From G963676655 sp963678305 (GTDB taxonomy: Bacteria > Verrucomicrobiota > Lentisphaeria > Victivallales > Victivallaceae), in assembly GCA_963678305.2 (NCBI GenBank), contig CAXXVV010000011.1, positions 558,001 through 622,000 of the forward strand: a stretch of 64,000 nucleotides of DNA, in the 5' to 3' direction. Positions 27,533 through 35,765 of the stretch are shown piece by piece. How positions within the stretch are numbered: the stretch's first letter is position 1; each line of letters opens with the position of its first letter. The notes beneath the pieces were generated by a model that saw only the letters and a list, made by a program, of their open reading frames with translations, was not told the origin of the DNA and did not search any database. A program made the translations under genes and the position numbers.

Positions 27533-29122
27533 ATGACTAAGCCCAACATACTTTTATTGTTTACTGATCAGCAGCGTATTGATACGATCAATGCGGCTGG
27601 AGCAAGCCATATGCATACGCCAAATCTTGACCGTCTGGTCAAGGAAGGTTGTCTCTATACAAACGCTTACTCGCCTAATCCGGTTTGTATGCCAGCCAGA
27701 CATAACCTGATCACCGGTTTGCCAGCCAGATTCCATAGTTTTGCGACTAACAGCGGAAAGCCTTTGGGATATGATATGCCGGTGCTCCCAAAGATCCTGT
27801 CTGATAACGGTTATGACACTCGGGCTATTGGTAAGATGCACTTTAAACCTGTACGCCGCCATCATGGTTTCAATAAAATGGAGTTGATGGAGGAATGTCC
27901 GGGATTCAGGGAAGACGACGAATACACTATGTATTTGAAAGAAAATGGTTTGGGCAATATACTTAATATTCATGGAATTCGTAACCTGCTTTATTATCTG
28001 CCGCAACGTTCATTGATCCCTGAAGAGCATCATGGTTCGACCTGGGTTGCGGACAGGTCAGTGAAATATATAAAGGAAAATAAGGGAAGGCGTCCGTTTT
28101 TTCTCTGGTCGAGCTGGATTGCTCCTCATCCGCCTTTTGATATTCCTGATTCATATGCCGATATGTATAAAGACAAGGACTTGCCTGAAGTTTTTAAAAG
28201 CAAAACGCCGGTTTCATGGGTTACTGAACTCAGGGGGACTATCCCCGGTATTCCCGAAGAGAAATGGGACGAATATGTTCGCCGGATGCGTGAAGTATAC
28301 TATAGTTCAGTTTCTTTCGTGGACCACAATATCGGCAAAGTGCTTGATGCTTTGGATGAAGCCGGACAGATGGATAATACTATTATAATTTTCACCACAG
28401 ACCATGGTGAAATGCTGGGGGATCATGGCTCTTTTGGAAAATCATGTGCGTACGATTCGTCTGCGAGAATTCCTTTTATCATTCGTTATCCGGAAAAATT
28501 CAAGCCGGGAAGTATCAATCACGATTTTTGCGATTTGAACGATATCCTTCCGACAATCCTTGACCTTACAGGTATAGATTATCCCGGAAAGATTGAATTG
28601 CCCGGAGGATCCCTGTTGAAGGACAGCAAAGACCGGCGATATCAATACATGGAATTCGGTTCCGGAGTATACCGCTGGATTGCCATCCGGGACAGAGATT
28701 TTAAATACATTTATCATTACCGGGGGCCTTATGAAGAACTGTTTGATATGAATAACGACCCTGAAGAAAGTATCAATCTGCTTTATGAACAAGCAGACAA
28801 ATATGCGGAAATAAGAAATAAACTTAAATTTTCCCTGCTTGCATATGAAAAAAAATGGGGTTTGGAAGACGCAACAAATGATACAGGTTTTACTATTTTT
28901 CCCGAACCTGAGGAAAAAGATGAGGCAGGTATCAATAAAGCGTTTCCTAAATTTCAGCACCAGATACAGGAACCGGAGGAATATGCATCCATGAACGATT
29001 TTTCGGATGAAGTTTTACAAGTAATAAATAAAGAAGAACTTTCTCACTTGGAACATTTAGATCTTGAACAGTGGCTTGCCAAAGGCGGTCCTGAAAAGTT
29101 AATAAAATCATACATAAAATAA
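27533..29122 (+). CDS. Sulfatase (S1 type, Cys-type formylglycine site)
   Basis: 529 residues of the type I sulfatase family. NILLLFTDQQ gives the N-terminal metal Asp, NPVCMPARHNLITG is the CxPxR formylglycine site (C52), and TTDHGEMLGDHGSFGK supplies further metal ligands. A maturase is needed to convert the Cys; none lies in this window. The N-terminus MTKPN lacks a signal peptide, so the enzyme looks cytoplasmic, unusual for a polysaccharide sulfatase and more consistent with imported sulfated small sugars. Begins nine bases after DUF4838; the ribosome site is weak. Confidence 0.92.
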   Translation: MTKPNILLLFTDQQRIDTINAAGASHMHTPNLDRLVKEGCLYTNAYSPNPVCMPARHNLITGLPARFHSFATNSGKPLGYDMPVLPKILSDNGYDTRAIGKMHFKPVRRHHGFNKMELMEECPGFREDDEYTMYLKENGLGNILNIHGIRNLLYYLPQRSLIPEEHHGSTWVADRSVKYIKENKGRRPFFLWSSWIAPHPPFDIPDSYADMYKDKDLPEVFKSKTPVSWVTELRGTIPGIPEEKWDEYVRRMREVYYSSVSFVDHNIGKVLDALDEAGQMDNTIIIFTTDHGEMLGDHGSFGKSCAYDSSARIPFIIRYPEKFKPGSINHDFCDLNDILPTILDLTGIDYPGKIELPGGSLLKDSKDRRYQYMEFGSGVYRWIAIRDRDFKYIYHYRGPYEELFDMNNDPEESINLLYEQADKYAEIRNKLKFSLLAYEKKWGLEDATNDTGFTIFPEPEEKDEAGINKAFPKFQHQIQEPEEYASMNDFSDEVLQVINKEELSHLEHLDLEQWLAKGGPEKLIKSYIK

Positions 29123-29134
29123 AGGAATATGGAT

Positions 29135-29989
29135 ATGGAAACTCAGAAAGTAATGTCAATAGGTGCACATGCCGATGATATTGAAGCACACAGCGGAGGA
29201 ACTCTGCTCAAATGTCGCGATAATAAATATGAGATCGTTTACGTAATGACCACCAATAATATGTCAGGTTCTCTTGCCGAATTACACCCGGATGGAAAAG
29301 TTACGCATCGCGGAGCTCCGCCTGAGGAAGTTATGAAAGTTCGTAAACAAGAATGTGCTGATGCCGCTGCTATGCTGAATGCCACGGTCATTCATCTGGA
29401 TCATCCGCAACGGCACTATCGTGACGCCGACAACGTCAAGCAGACAATCGAATACGGCAGCAAACCATTACCCAAAGGAATAAACCCCGAAGGTTTACCA
29501 TCTATCCTGACTGCTTGTGAAGATAAAGCCTGCATTAAAAGACTTGCGGATTTGATCCTTGAACATAATCCGTCATGTATCTTTGCTCATGGAGTAGCTA
29601 CGCACAATATAGAACATCTCGCCAGTTGTTTGCTGTCGACTAATGCCTACTGGGAAGCGGTAAAAGCAGGTTTCAAGGGAGCATTGCTGCATTTTCGTGA
29701 AGATTTAACTTCTCTCGGACCGATTAATGCTAAATTCGATACCTTTATTGATATTTCAGATTATCTTGATGAAAGAATGGAATTGCTCGGTAAGCACGTC
29801 TGCCAAATGCCGACCGCTCATCATCCCGACCATGGGCATCGCCTGAGAGTTTTGAAAAAAGGCGTATGCTGTGGCTGCAGGGCCGCCGAAACCTTTACCT
29901 GGGTAAACCATCATCAAATGCCGGACATGGATTGTACTTTCCCTTTTTACAGCCCTCTGCTAGCTGAACTGGAACAAAACTCAAAATAA
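29135..29989 (+). CDS. PIG-L family (LmbE-like) deacetylase
   Basis: 284 residues from the ATG at 29135, favoured because AAAGGA sits eight bases upstream (the ATG at 29129 is too close). The zinc motif appears as GAHADDIEAHSGG (AHxDD) with a later HNIEH. PIG-L enzymes deacetylate N-acetylglucosaminyl conjugates and similar sugars. No signal peptide. Its place behind the sulfatase suggests removal of N-acetyl groups from imported amino-sugar derivatives. Confidence 0.88.
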   Translation: METQKVMSIGAHADDIEAHSGGTLLKCRDNKYEIVYVMTTNNMSGSLAELHPDGKVTHRGAPPEEVMKVRKQECADAAAMLNATVIHLDHPQRHYRDADNVKQTIEYGSKPLPKGINPEGLPSILTACEDKACIKRLADLILEHNPSCIFAHGVATHNIEHLASCLLSTNAYWEAVKAGFKGALLHFREDLTSLGPINAKFDTFIDISDYLDERMELLGKHVCQMPTAHHPDHGHRLRVLKKGVCCGCRAAETFTWVNHHQMPDMDCTFPFYSPLLAELEQNSK

Positions 29990-30003
29990 AAAAGATTTTT
30001 TTA

Positions 30004-30308
30004 ATGAATAATATTGTATTTACAATGATGGATCAACTGCGTTTTGACGCACTTGGTCATAGCGGTGAATTTCCGCTAAGAACTCCTGGTATTGATGCTC
30101 TTGTGGCATCCGGCACAAGCTTTGAAAACGCGATACCGGGACAGCGTTTCATGCTAAAAAAAGGCGATGTAAAATAAATTGTTACATCAACAAAAATGCT
30201 GATAATGAGTTTGATTATTATAAGATAAAAGATGATCCGAATGGACGGAATAATATGGGTAAATCATTTTCTGTAAATGACTTTGAGTCGGACATGGAAG
30301 AGCAGTAA
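30004..30308 (+). pseudogene. Internally deleted sulfatase pseudogene
   Basis: Codons from 30004 encode NNIVFTMMDQLRFDALGHSG, a sulfatase N-terminus, but the frame stops at 30177 before any formylglycine site. After the stop, bases 30181-30308 encode a sulfatase-like C-terminal stretch (FDYYKIKDDPNGRNNMG) in the frame ending TAA at 30306. About 400 residues are missing between the two parts. So this is a former second sulfatase reduced to its ends by an internal deletion. Confidence 0.75.
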
Positions 30309-30392
30309 GATAGAGTTTTAATAGAAACTAAGAAATTCGAATCTTACTTTTTCCGGAAAAAAGTAAGATCTGTGTTTACATAAAAGGTAACT

Positions 30393-31688
30393 ATGATTGA
30401 TATAATTAAAAATGCAGCTGCAGAAATAGAGCAGAAAATTATTAATGCCAGAAGGGATTTTCATAAATATCCCGAGCTGGGCTACCGGGAGTTCAGAACC
30501 GCGTCACTGATTGCACGTAAACTCAAAGATCTTGGCTGTGAAATAAAAATCGGCAGAGAAATAATGGATGCCGATACCAGATACGACCTGCCATCTGACG
30601 AAGTCCTCCAAAAAGAATTTAACAGGGCTGTTGCACAGGGCGGAGACAAAGAGTTCCTGGAGCGGATAAAAGGTGGATTCACTGCGGTTGCTGCCATCAT
30701 ATCCAACGGCGAAGGTCCGGTTATAGGGATGAGAGTTGATATTGACGCTTTGCCGATAAAAGAAAGTTCCAGCGAAAAACATCCGCCTTGTAAGAATGGT
30801 TTTACATCTGTCAATGATGGAGTGATGCACGCTTGCGGGCACGATGCGCATGCCGCAACCGGATTGGGAATTGCTCAGATATTGATGAGATTAAAAGATC
30901 AAATAAAGGGTACTGTAAAAGTTATTTTTCAACCTGCCGAAGAAGGCGTTTGCGGAGCCTGTCCTATGGTGCAGTCAGGCTTCCTTGATGATATTGACCA
31001 AATTTTTACCATACATTATTCCAGCCAATGGTCTTCTGGAGATATCCTCTGCGTAAGAGCTCCAGGACACCTGGCGATTGCTAAATACGACGCGGTATTC
31101 ACAGGCGAATCCGCGCATGCCGGAATGCAGCCTGAACTTGGAAAAAATGCCATGATCGCTGCTGCAAACGCTATACTTAATCTTTATGCGATACCACGCA
31201 ACAGCAAAGGCGGTACTCGGATAAATGTTGGCGGAATTAAAACCGAAGGTGGACGAAATATTATTTCAGATAAAGCCATTCTGGAAGTTGAATGCCGGGG
31301 GCAGACCAACAAAATTCAGGATTATATGGACAAACACGTCAAACGCATCCTGAAAGCTTCGGCTGAAATAGCTGATTGCGAAGTAGAAATAATTCCAATG
31401 GGCAGTACTCCTGGCGGCGGCAGTGATGATGCTTGCGCGGATTTTGTTATGGAATATGCGCAAAAGACAGCCATCCTCAAACCCAGGACCGAACAAAGAA
31501 GTTATGGCAGTGAAGATTTTTACTGGATGCTTGAAAGGGTACGTAAAAACGGCGGCACGGGCGCCAATATCAACATTGGCAGCGCTCCGGGCGGCAAAGC
31601 TCATTCTCCAGAATTCGACCTTAACGAATCCGTTTTAAAAGACGCGGCGGCATTTGTCTCTTGCTTGATATTGAACATCATGCAATAA
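30393..31688 (+). CDS. M20 family amidohydrolase (AbgA-like)
   Basis: 431 residues. Metal-site motifs HACGHDAHAATG and PAEEG, and the dimerisation domain near 220-330, mark the M20D family. An insertion near residues 55-90 (RYDLPSDEVLQKEFNRAV) is typical of the p-aminobenzoyl-glutamate hydrolase subunit A type. Predicted to cut an amide or N-acyl bond in the cytoplasm. AAAGG precedes the ATG by seven bases. Its operon position suggests an N-acyl amino-sugar or amino-acid conjugate as substrate. Confidence 0.88.
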   Translation: MIDIIKNAAAEIEQKIINARRDFHKYPELGYREFRTASLIARKLKDLGCEIKIGREIMDADTRYDLPSDEVLQKEFNRAVAQGGDKEFLERIKGGFTAVAAIISNGEGPVIGMRVDIDALPIKESSSEKHPPCKNGFTSVNDGVMHACGHDAHAATGLGIAQILMRLKDQIKGTVKVIFQPAEEGVCGACPMVQSGFLDDIDQIFTIHYSSQWSSGDILCVRAPGHLAIAKYDAVFTGESAHAGMQPELGKNAMIAAANAILNLYAIPRNSKGGTRINVGGIKTEGGRNIISDKAILEVECRGQTNKIQDYMDKHVKRILKASAEIADCEVEIIPMGSTPGGGSDDACADFVMEYAQKTAILKPRTEQRSYGSEDFYWMLERVRKNGGTGANINIGSAPGGKAHSPEFDLNESVLKDAAAFVSCLILNIMQ

Positions 31689-31702
31689 ATTAGAGATTTA
31701 AA

Positions 31703-33031
31703 ATGCTGAAAGTTGGAATAAGTAAACAAATAATAACTCCTGAACGTGGAGTATCTCTGGCTGGATATTTCAATCCTCGTCCAAATAACGGCGTGTTGGA
31801 TGATATTCATGTAAAAGTTGTATTATTCAAAAAAGGACCTGTTGTTACCGGTCTGGTGTCGCTTGAAATTGTGAAAACAACTTTGAAACTGGTTGAAGAT
31901 ATTACAAATAAACTGAAAGCTAAAGGCTATATTTTTGCGTATGATTTAATCATAAGCGCAATCCATACTCATACCGGCCCCGCCCTTGAATCAGAAAAAG
32001 GCGGCTTAAATGATGACCAGTATATCAAGCTTATTGATAAAACTGTCTGGGCTGTCGAAGAAGCCTTCGCAAACTTGCAAGATGCGACCCTCGAAGCGGC
32101 GAAGGTCAATAATAATCCATGTGCTTTCAATCGCCGCTACTGGATGAAGGACGGTAGCATTAAGACTAACCCGGGCAAGCTCAATCCCAATGTCGTTCGT
32201 CCGGAAAGCCCAATTGATGATGAGATTTCTATTGTAGCAATTCGACAGAATGGCAGGCTTGCTGGTATAATCAGCAATATCTGTAATCACACTGATACTA
32301 TTGGAGGCAATCTGGTCTCTGCTGACTGGCCGGGGCGCATGGAAAAAGCTATCCAGAATAAACTTGGATATGATATACCGGTTTTGACTATGATTGGCTG
32401 TTCCGGCAATATAAATCATTTTGATGTCAGCAACGATAATGATCAGACCTGTTATGCGGAAGCCTGTCGTATCGGTAATATCTATGGTAATATAATTACT
32501 GATCTGATTGATGAATTGGAAGCGGTTGAATTAGATAAAATTCAGGTCGATTCACACGATTTTATGATCCCATATCAAGTAATTAGCGATGAACGTGTAA
32601 AAGAAGCAAAAGCCACAATCGAGCGTATTGGTGATATTTCATCCAATAAAGATATGACTAGCGAAGGCATTGCCGCTGGGGATGAGGCAGTAGTAAAAAT
32701 GTTTGCGAAACAACTCCTTGATTTCAAGAAAAAATGTTCCGGAAAATTCCGGGTATTCAAAATAATCAATATAAAACTAGGCAAAGATCTAATGTTTCTA
32801 TCATCACCGGGAGAACCTTTTACCGGGGTGGGACTACATATCAAAAGAAATTCTAAATTTAAATATAATTTCGTGATAACTTGTGCAAACGGCAGTTGCG
32901 GATATATATGTATGCCCGAATGTTATAAACATGGAGGTTATGAAATCCTGCCGTTTGTAGATGGTGCCCCAAAAGAAAATACAAGCATACGTCTTATCGA
33001 TGTTTGGAATAAACTCCTAAATATACTTTAG
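31703..33031 (+). CDS. Neutral/alkaline ceramidase-like protein
   Basis: 442 residues resembling the N-terminal domain of neutral/alkaline non-lysosomal ceramidases: GISKQIITPERGVSLAGYF, SAIHTHTGP (HxH zinc pair) and NICNHTDTIGG. Such domains also occur in many PVC-group proteins of unknown role, acting on amide bonds. No signal peptide and no C-terminal Ig domain, so shorter than true ceramidases. Follows M20 by 14 bases. Confidence 0.8.
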   Translation: MLKVGISKQIITPERGVSLAGYFNPRPNNGVLDDIHVKVVLFKKGPVVTGLVSLEIVKTTLKLVEDITNKLKAKGYIFAYDLIISAIHTHTGPALESEKGGLNDDQYIKLIDKTVWAVEEAFANLQDATLEAAKVNNNPCAFNRRYWMKDGSIKTNPGKLNPNVVRPESPIDDEISIVAIRQNGRLAGIISNICNHTDTIGGNLVSADWPGRMEKAIQNKLGYDIPVLTMIGCSGNINHFDVSNDNDQTCYAEACRIGNIYGNIITDLIDELEAVELDKIQVDSHDFMIPYQVISDERVKEAKATIERIGDISSNKDMTSEGIAAGDEAVVKMFAKQLLDFKKKCSGKFRVFKIINIKLGKDLMFLSSPGEPFTGVGLHIKRNSKFKYNFVITCANGSCGYICMPECYKHGGYEILPFVDGAPKENTSIRLIDVWNKLLNIL

Positions 33032-33065
33032 AAAAAATAAAAATAATATAGATCAAGGGAAAAGA

Positions 33066-35372
33066 ATGAGTCTGTTAGACTGGCTAATTGTAGTTATTCC
33101 GGTGATATTTGTCGCTGGCATGGGGTTTTATTCAAGAAAATATGTTCGCGGGGTAGCAGATTTTCTTTCAGCAGGGCGTGTATGCGGTCGTTATGTCATT
33201 TGTGCCAGTGATGTTGCGAATGCCATATCAATTATTACTCTTGTAGCATACGTTGAGGTACACTACAAAACTGGGTTTGCAATTAGTTTCTGGCAGGGGC
33301 TAATGACTCCGCTTGGCATGCTGCTGGCCTTGTCCGGGTATTGTGTTTACCGGTTCCGTGAAACCAAAGCAATGTCGCTTGGGCAGTTTCTTGAGATGCG
33401 TTATAACCGTCCTTTTCGTATATTTGCCGCTTCATTGCGTAGCATAACAGAAATACTGGCGAATTCTATCATGCCTGCGATTGCGGCCCGTTTTTTTATT
33501 TGCTTTCTTGATTTACCGTTGAAAATAAATATTATTGGCCTGTCAATACCGACTTTTTTATTGGTTATTGTGGTCTGTCTGACACTGGCCATATTAATTC
33601 TCTGCATGGGCGGCACACTGGCGATGGTCATTACAGACGCTATCCAAGGAATGTTCTGTTTCCCATTGATTGTTGTTTTCATATTCTTCATATTATATAA
33701 TTTCAGTTGGAATAATGAAATAGTACCTGTAATGATGGATCGGGTGCAAAGGGAGAGTTTCATTAATCCTTATGATGTTTCAAATTTGCGTGATTTTAAT
33801 CTTTTCTTAATTGTTTTCTGGATTTTCCACAAGATCTTTCATCGGGCCAGCTTTATTGGCGGGGGGTTGTCTTCTGCCGCCAGGAATGCTCATGAACAGA
33901 AAATGGCCGCAATTCTCGGAGCCTGGCGCGGACAGATTTCGACTATATTCTATGTGCTGATCGCTTTAACCATTATCACCCTGCTGAATCATCGCAATTT
34001 TTCTTCAGAAGCAAAAAATATCCGGGACAAGATTTCGTCCAATATCTCAAAGGAACTGATAACTGATAAAGCGCAACGTGTTTCTTTTAACCGGGCTATA
34101 CGGGCTGTACCTGCTCAAAAACACCAGATTGGAGTTGATCCGCCCTTGTCTCAAAACCATAATCTGGACACTCCAGTACTTGAGGTTGCGCATAAAAAAT
34201 TAATGGAACTTAACGGGACAAGTGGGGGAAATGTTAAATTCCAACAGTACCGCACTCTCTTTCATCAGGAAATGCTGGCTACATCAATGCGCCAATTACT
34301 CCCTAGCGGACTATCAGGGCTTTTCGTGCTTCTGATGGTACTTGCGATGATTTCAACTGACAATTCCCGTATATACAGCGCTGCAGTTACTGTTACTCAA
34401 GATGTTATCCTTCCATTAAAAAAGAAGTCTTTCACGCTAAAACAGCATGTCTGGGTGCTACGTCTGGTATCAATCGGTATTGGAGTTATCTTTGTTTTAT
34501 GTTCTAATTTTATGGCACAGCTTGATTATATTCAGCTTTTCATGACGATTGTGCTTTCAATGTGGCTTGGCGGCTGTGCTCCGGTTATGATTTTCGGACT
34601 CTACAGCCGTTTTGGAACGACAGCCGGAGCGTTCACGTCGCTTATTGCCGGGATGGTTCTTTCTCTCGAGGCTATTTTAATCAAGCGTAACTGGGCGGAT
34701 ATAGTCTATCCCTGGCTCGATAAAAATGGTTTTGTCGAACCGGTAGGTGACTTGCTGACAACAGTTTCTTCTCCTTTTAATCCATATATTGTCTGGGAGA
34801 TGAACCCGGTTAAATTTCCTGTAAACAGCTATGAGACATCCTTTTTAATTTTCCTGTTTACGTTTTTTCTTTACATTATAGTATCATATTTTACCATGAA
34901 AGAACCGTTTAATCTTGACCGCATGCTCCACCGGGGTAAATACAATATTGATGGAGAAAAGAAAGAAGCCTTGAAGTTTACATTCCATCATCTTTTCAAG
35001 AAGATTCTCGGAATTACCAAGGACTACACAACCGGAGATAAAGTAATTGCATATGCTTTATTCTTTCAAAGTTTTATATGGAGTTTCCTTTGTTCTTTCG
35101 TCGGAGTCATTGTTTGGAATGCAATCACTCCATGGCCGCTGGAATGGTGGGGCAATTATTTCTTTCTCATACTGATTGCGATACCGTTGTGTCTTTCTGT
35201 AATATCTGTTTTCTGGTTCGGCATTGGCGGCTTTATCGATCTTTTCCGGCTTTTCCGTGATCTCAAGGATCGAGTTGAGAACCCCCTCGACAATGGTCAA
35301 GTAGAAGGTCATGTTTCACTCGCTGACAAGACTAAGTTTGAAGAAATAGAAAGTGATGATTCAGGGAAATAA
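33066..35372 (+). CDS. SSS family sodium:solute symporter
   Basis: 768 residues with about 14 hydrophobic segments, the SSS core (YSRKYVRGVADFLSAGRVCG, RFRETKAMSLGQFLEMRYN) and an inserted hydrophilic loop near residues 310-410. The C-terminus ends VEGHVSLADKTKFEEIE. AAGGGA precedes the ATG. It probably imports the sugar derivative degraded by the preceding enzymes. It is a clear paralogue of the convergent gene at 35766. Confidence 0.92.
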   Translation: MSLLDWLIVVIPVIFVAGMGFYSRKYVRGVADFLSAGRVCGRYVICASDVANAISIITLVAYVEVHYKTGFAISFWQGLMTPLGMLLALSGYCVYRFRETKAMSLGQFLEMRYNRPFRIFAASLRSITEILANSIMPAIAARFFICFLDLPLKINIIGLSIPTFLLVIVVCLTLAILILCMGGTLAMVITDAIQGMFCFPLIVVFIFFILYNFSWNNEIVPVMMDRVQRESFINPYDVSNLRDFNLFLIVFWIFHKIFHRASFIGGGLSSAARNAHEQKMAAILGAWRGQISTIFYVLIALTIITLLNHRNFSSEAKNIRDKISSNISKELITDKAQRVSFNRAIRAVPAQKHQIGVDPPLSQNHNLDTPVLEVAHKKLMELNGTSGGNVKFQQYRTLFHQEMLATSMRQLLPSGLSGLFVLLMVLAMISTDNSRIYSAAVTVTQDVILPLKKKSFTLKQHVWVLRLVSIGIGVIFVLCSNFMAQLDYIQLFMTIVLSMWLGGCAPVMIFGLYSRFGTTAGAFTSLIAGMVLSLEAILIKRNWADIVYPWLDKNGFVEPVGDLLTTVSSPFNPYIVWEMNPVKFPVNSYETSFLIFLFTFFLYIIVSYFTMKEPFNLDRMLHRGKYNIDGEKKEALKFTFHHLFKKILGITKDYTTGDKVIAYALFFQSFIWSFLCSFVGVIVWNAITPWPLEWWGNYFFLILIAIPLCLSVISVFWFGIGGFIDLFRLFRDLKDRVENPLDNGQVEGHVSLADKTKFEEIESDDSGK

Positions 35373-35456
35373 GGGTTTAATAAAAAATTACATTTTATCA
35401 TATTAAAGCAGGTCTATGTTATTATCACAAAAAACTCATAATGAATTAAAAAAGGT

Positions 35457-35507
35457 CGTATGTTCCGTATGTGTCGTTTGTTTTCTTTCCGGCATACGCA
35501 ACATACG
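35457..35507. repeat. CGTATG palindromic element, type A copy 2
   Basis: CGTATG-TTCC-GTATG, 21-base loop, CATAC-GCAA-CATACG. Followed by a tail (AAACTCCCTTTGAGAATTAT) identical to that after copy 1. Confidence 0.85.
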
Positions 35508-35544
35508 GATAAATCAAACTCCCTTTGAGAATTATGCCTGCCTT

Positions 35545-35569
35545 AAAACTCATTTTGAAAACTTGCTAA
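35545..35569 (+). repeat. Third copy of the 25-bp repeat
   Basis: Same 25-mer as at 21578 and 21633, differing at one or two bases. Downstream of the type A palindrome as in copy 1. Confidence 0.7.
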
Positions 35570-35700
35570 AAGTATACATGTATTATATTGAATATCCTTA
35601 ATGAAGGTATGGAAAAGCCTTAAAAAAGCTTTTGTACCGGTTCTTTTTTCTTTACCCTCACTTTTTCGGCTAAAAAATCTTCAATGACTTAAAAAAAAAC

Positions 35701-35753
35701 CGTATGTCCTGTATGAAAATGATGAAAATCATCAAAAACATACGGCTCATACG
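35701..35753. repeat. CGTATG palindromic element, type B copy 1
   Basis: CGTATG-TCCT-GTATG and CATAC-GGCT-CATACG around an inner GATG/CATC stem. Preceded by TTTTTCGGCTAAAAAA at 35662, matched at 47844. It lies 12 bases beyond the stop of the leftward symporter and could act as its terminator. Confidence 0.85.
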
Positions 35754-35765
35754 AGTTAGATTCAT

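Larger units (their letters stand above)
35373..35765. other. Convergent intergenic region with two palindromes
   Basis: The 393 bases between the two symporter stops hold a type A palindrome (35457-35507), a copy of the 25-bp repeat (35545-35569) and a type B palindrome (35701-35753). A short frame at 35416-35601 crosses the repeat and is not taken as a gene. Confidence 0.7.

Noticed and set aside
35416..35601. 61-codon frame between the symporters
   Set aside because: It spans the palindrome and the 25-bp repeat, so it reflects repeat sequence rather than a gene.
21497..35753. Possible integron attC sites or CRISPR repeats
   Set aside because: The palindromes lack the attC GTT/AAC cores and are not arranged with regular spacers; there are no cas genes.
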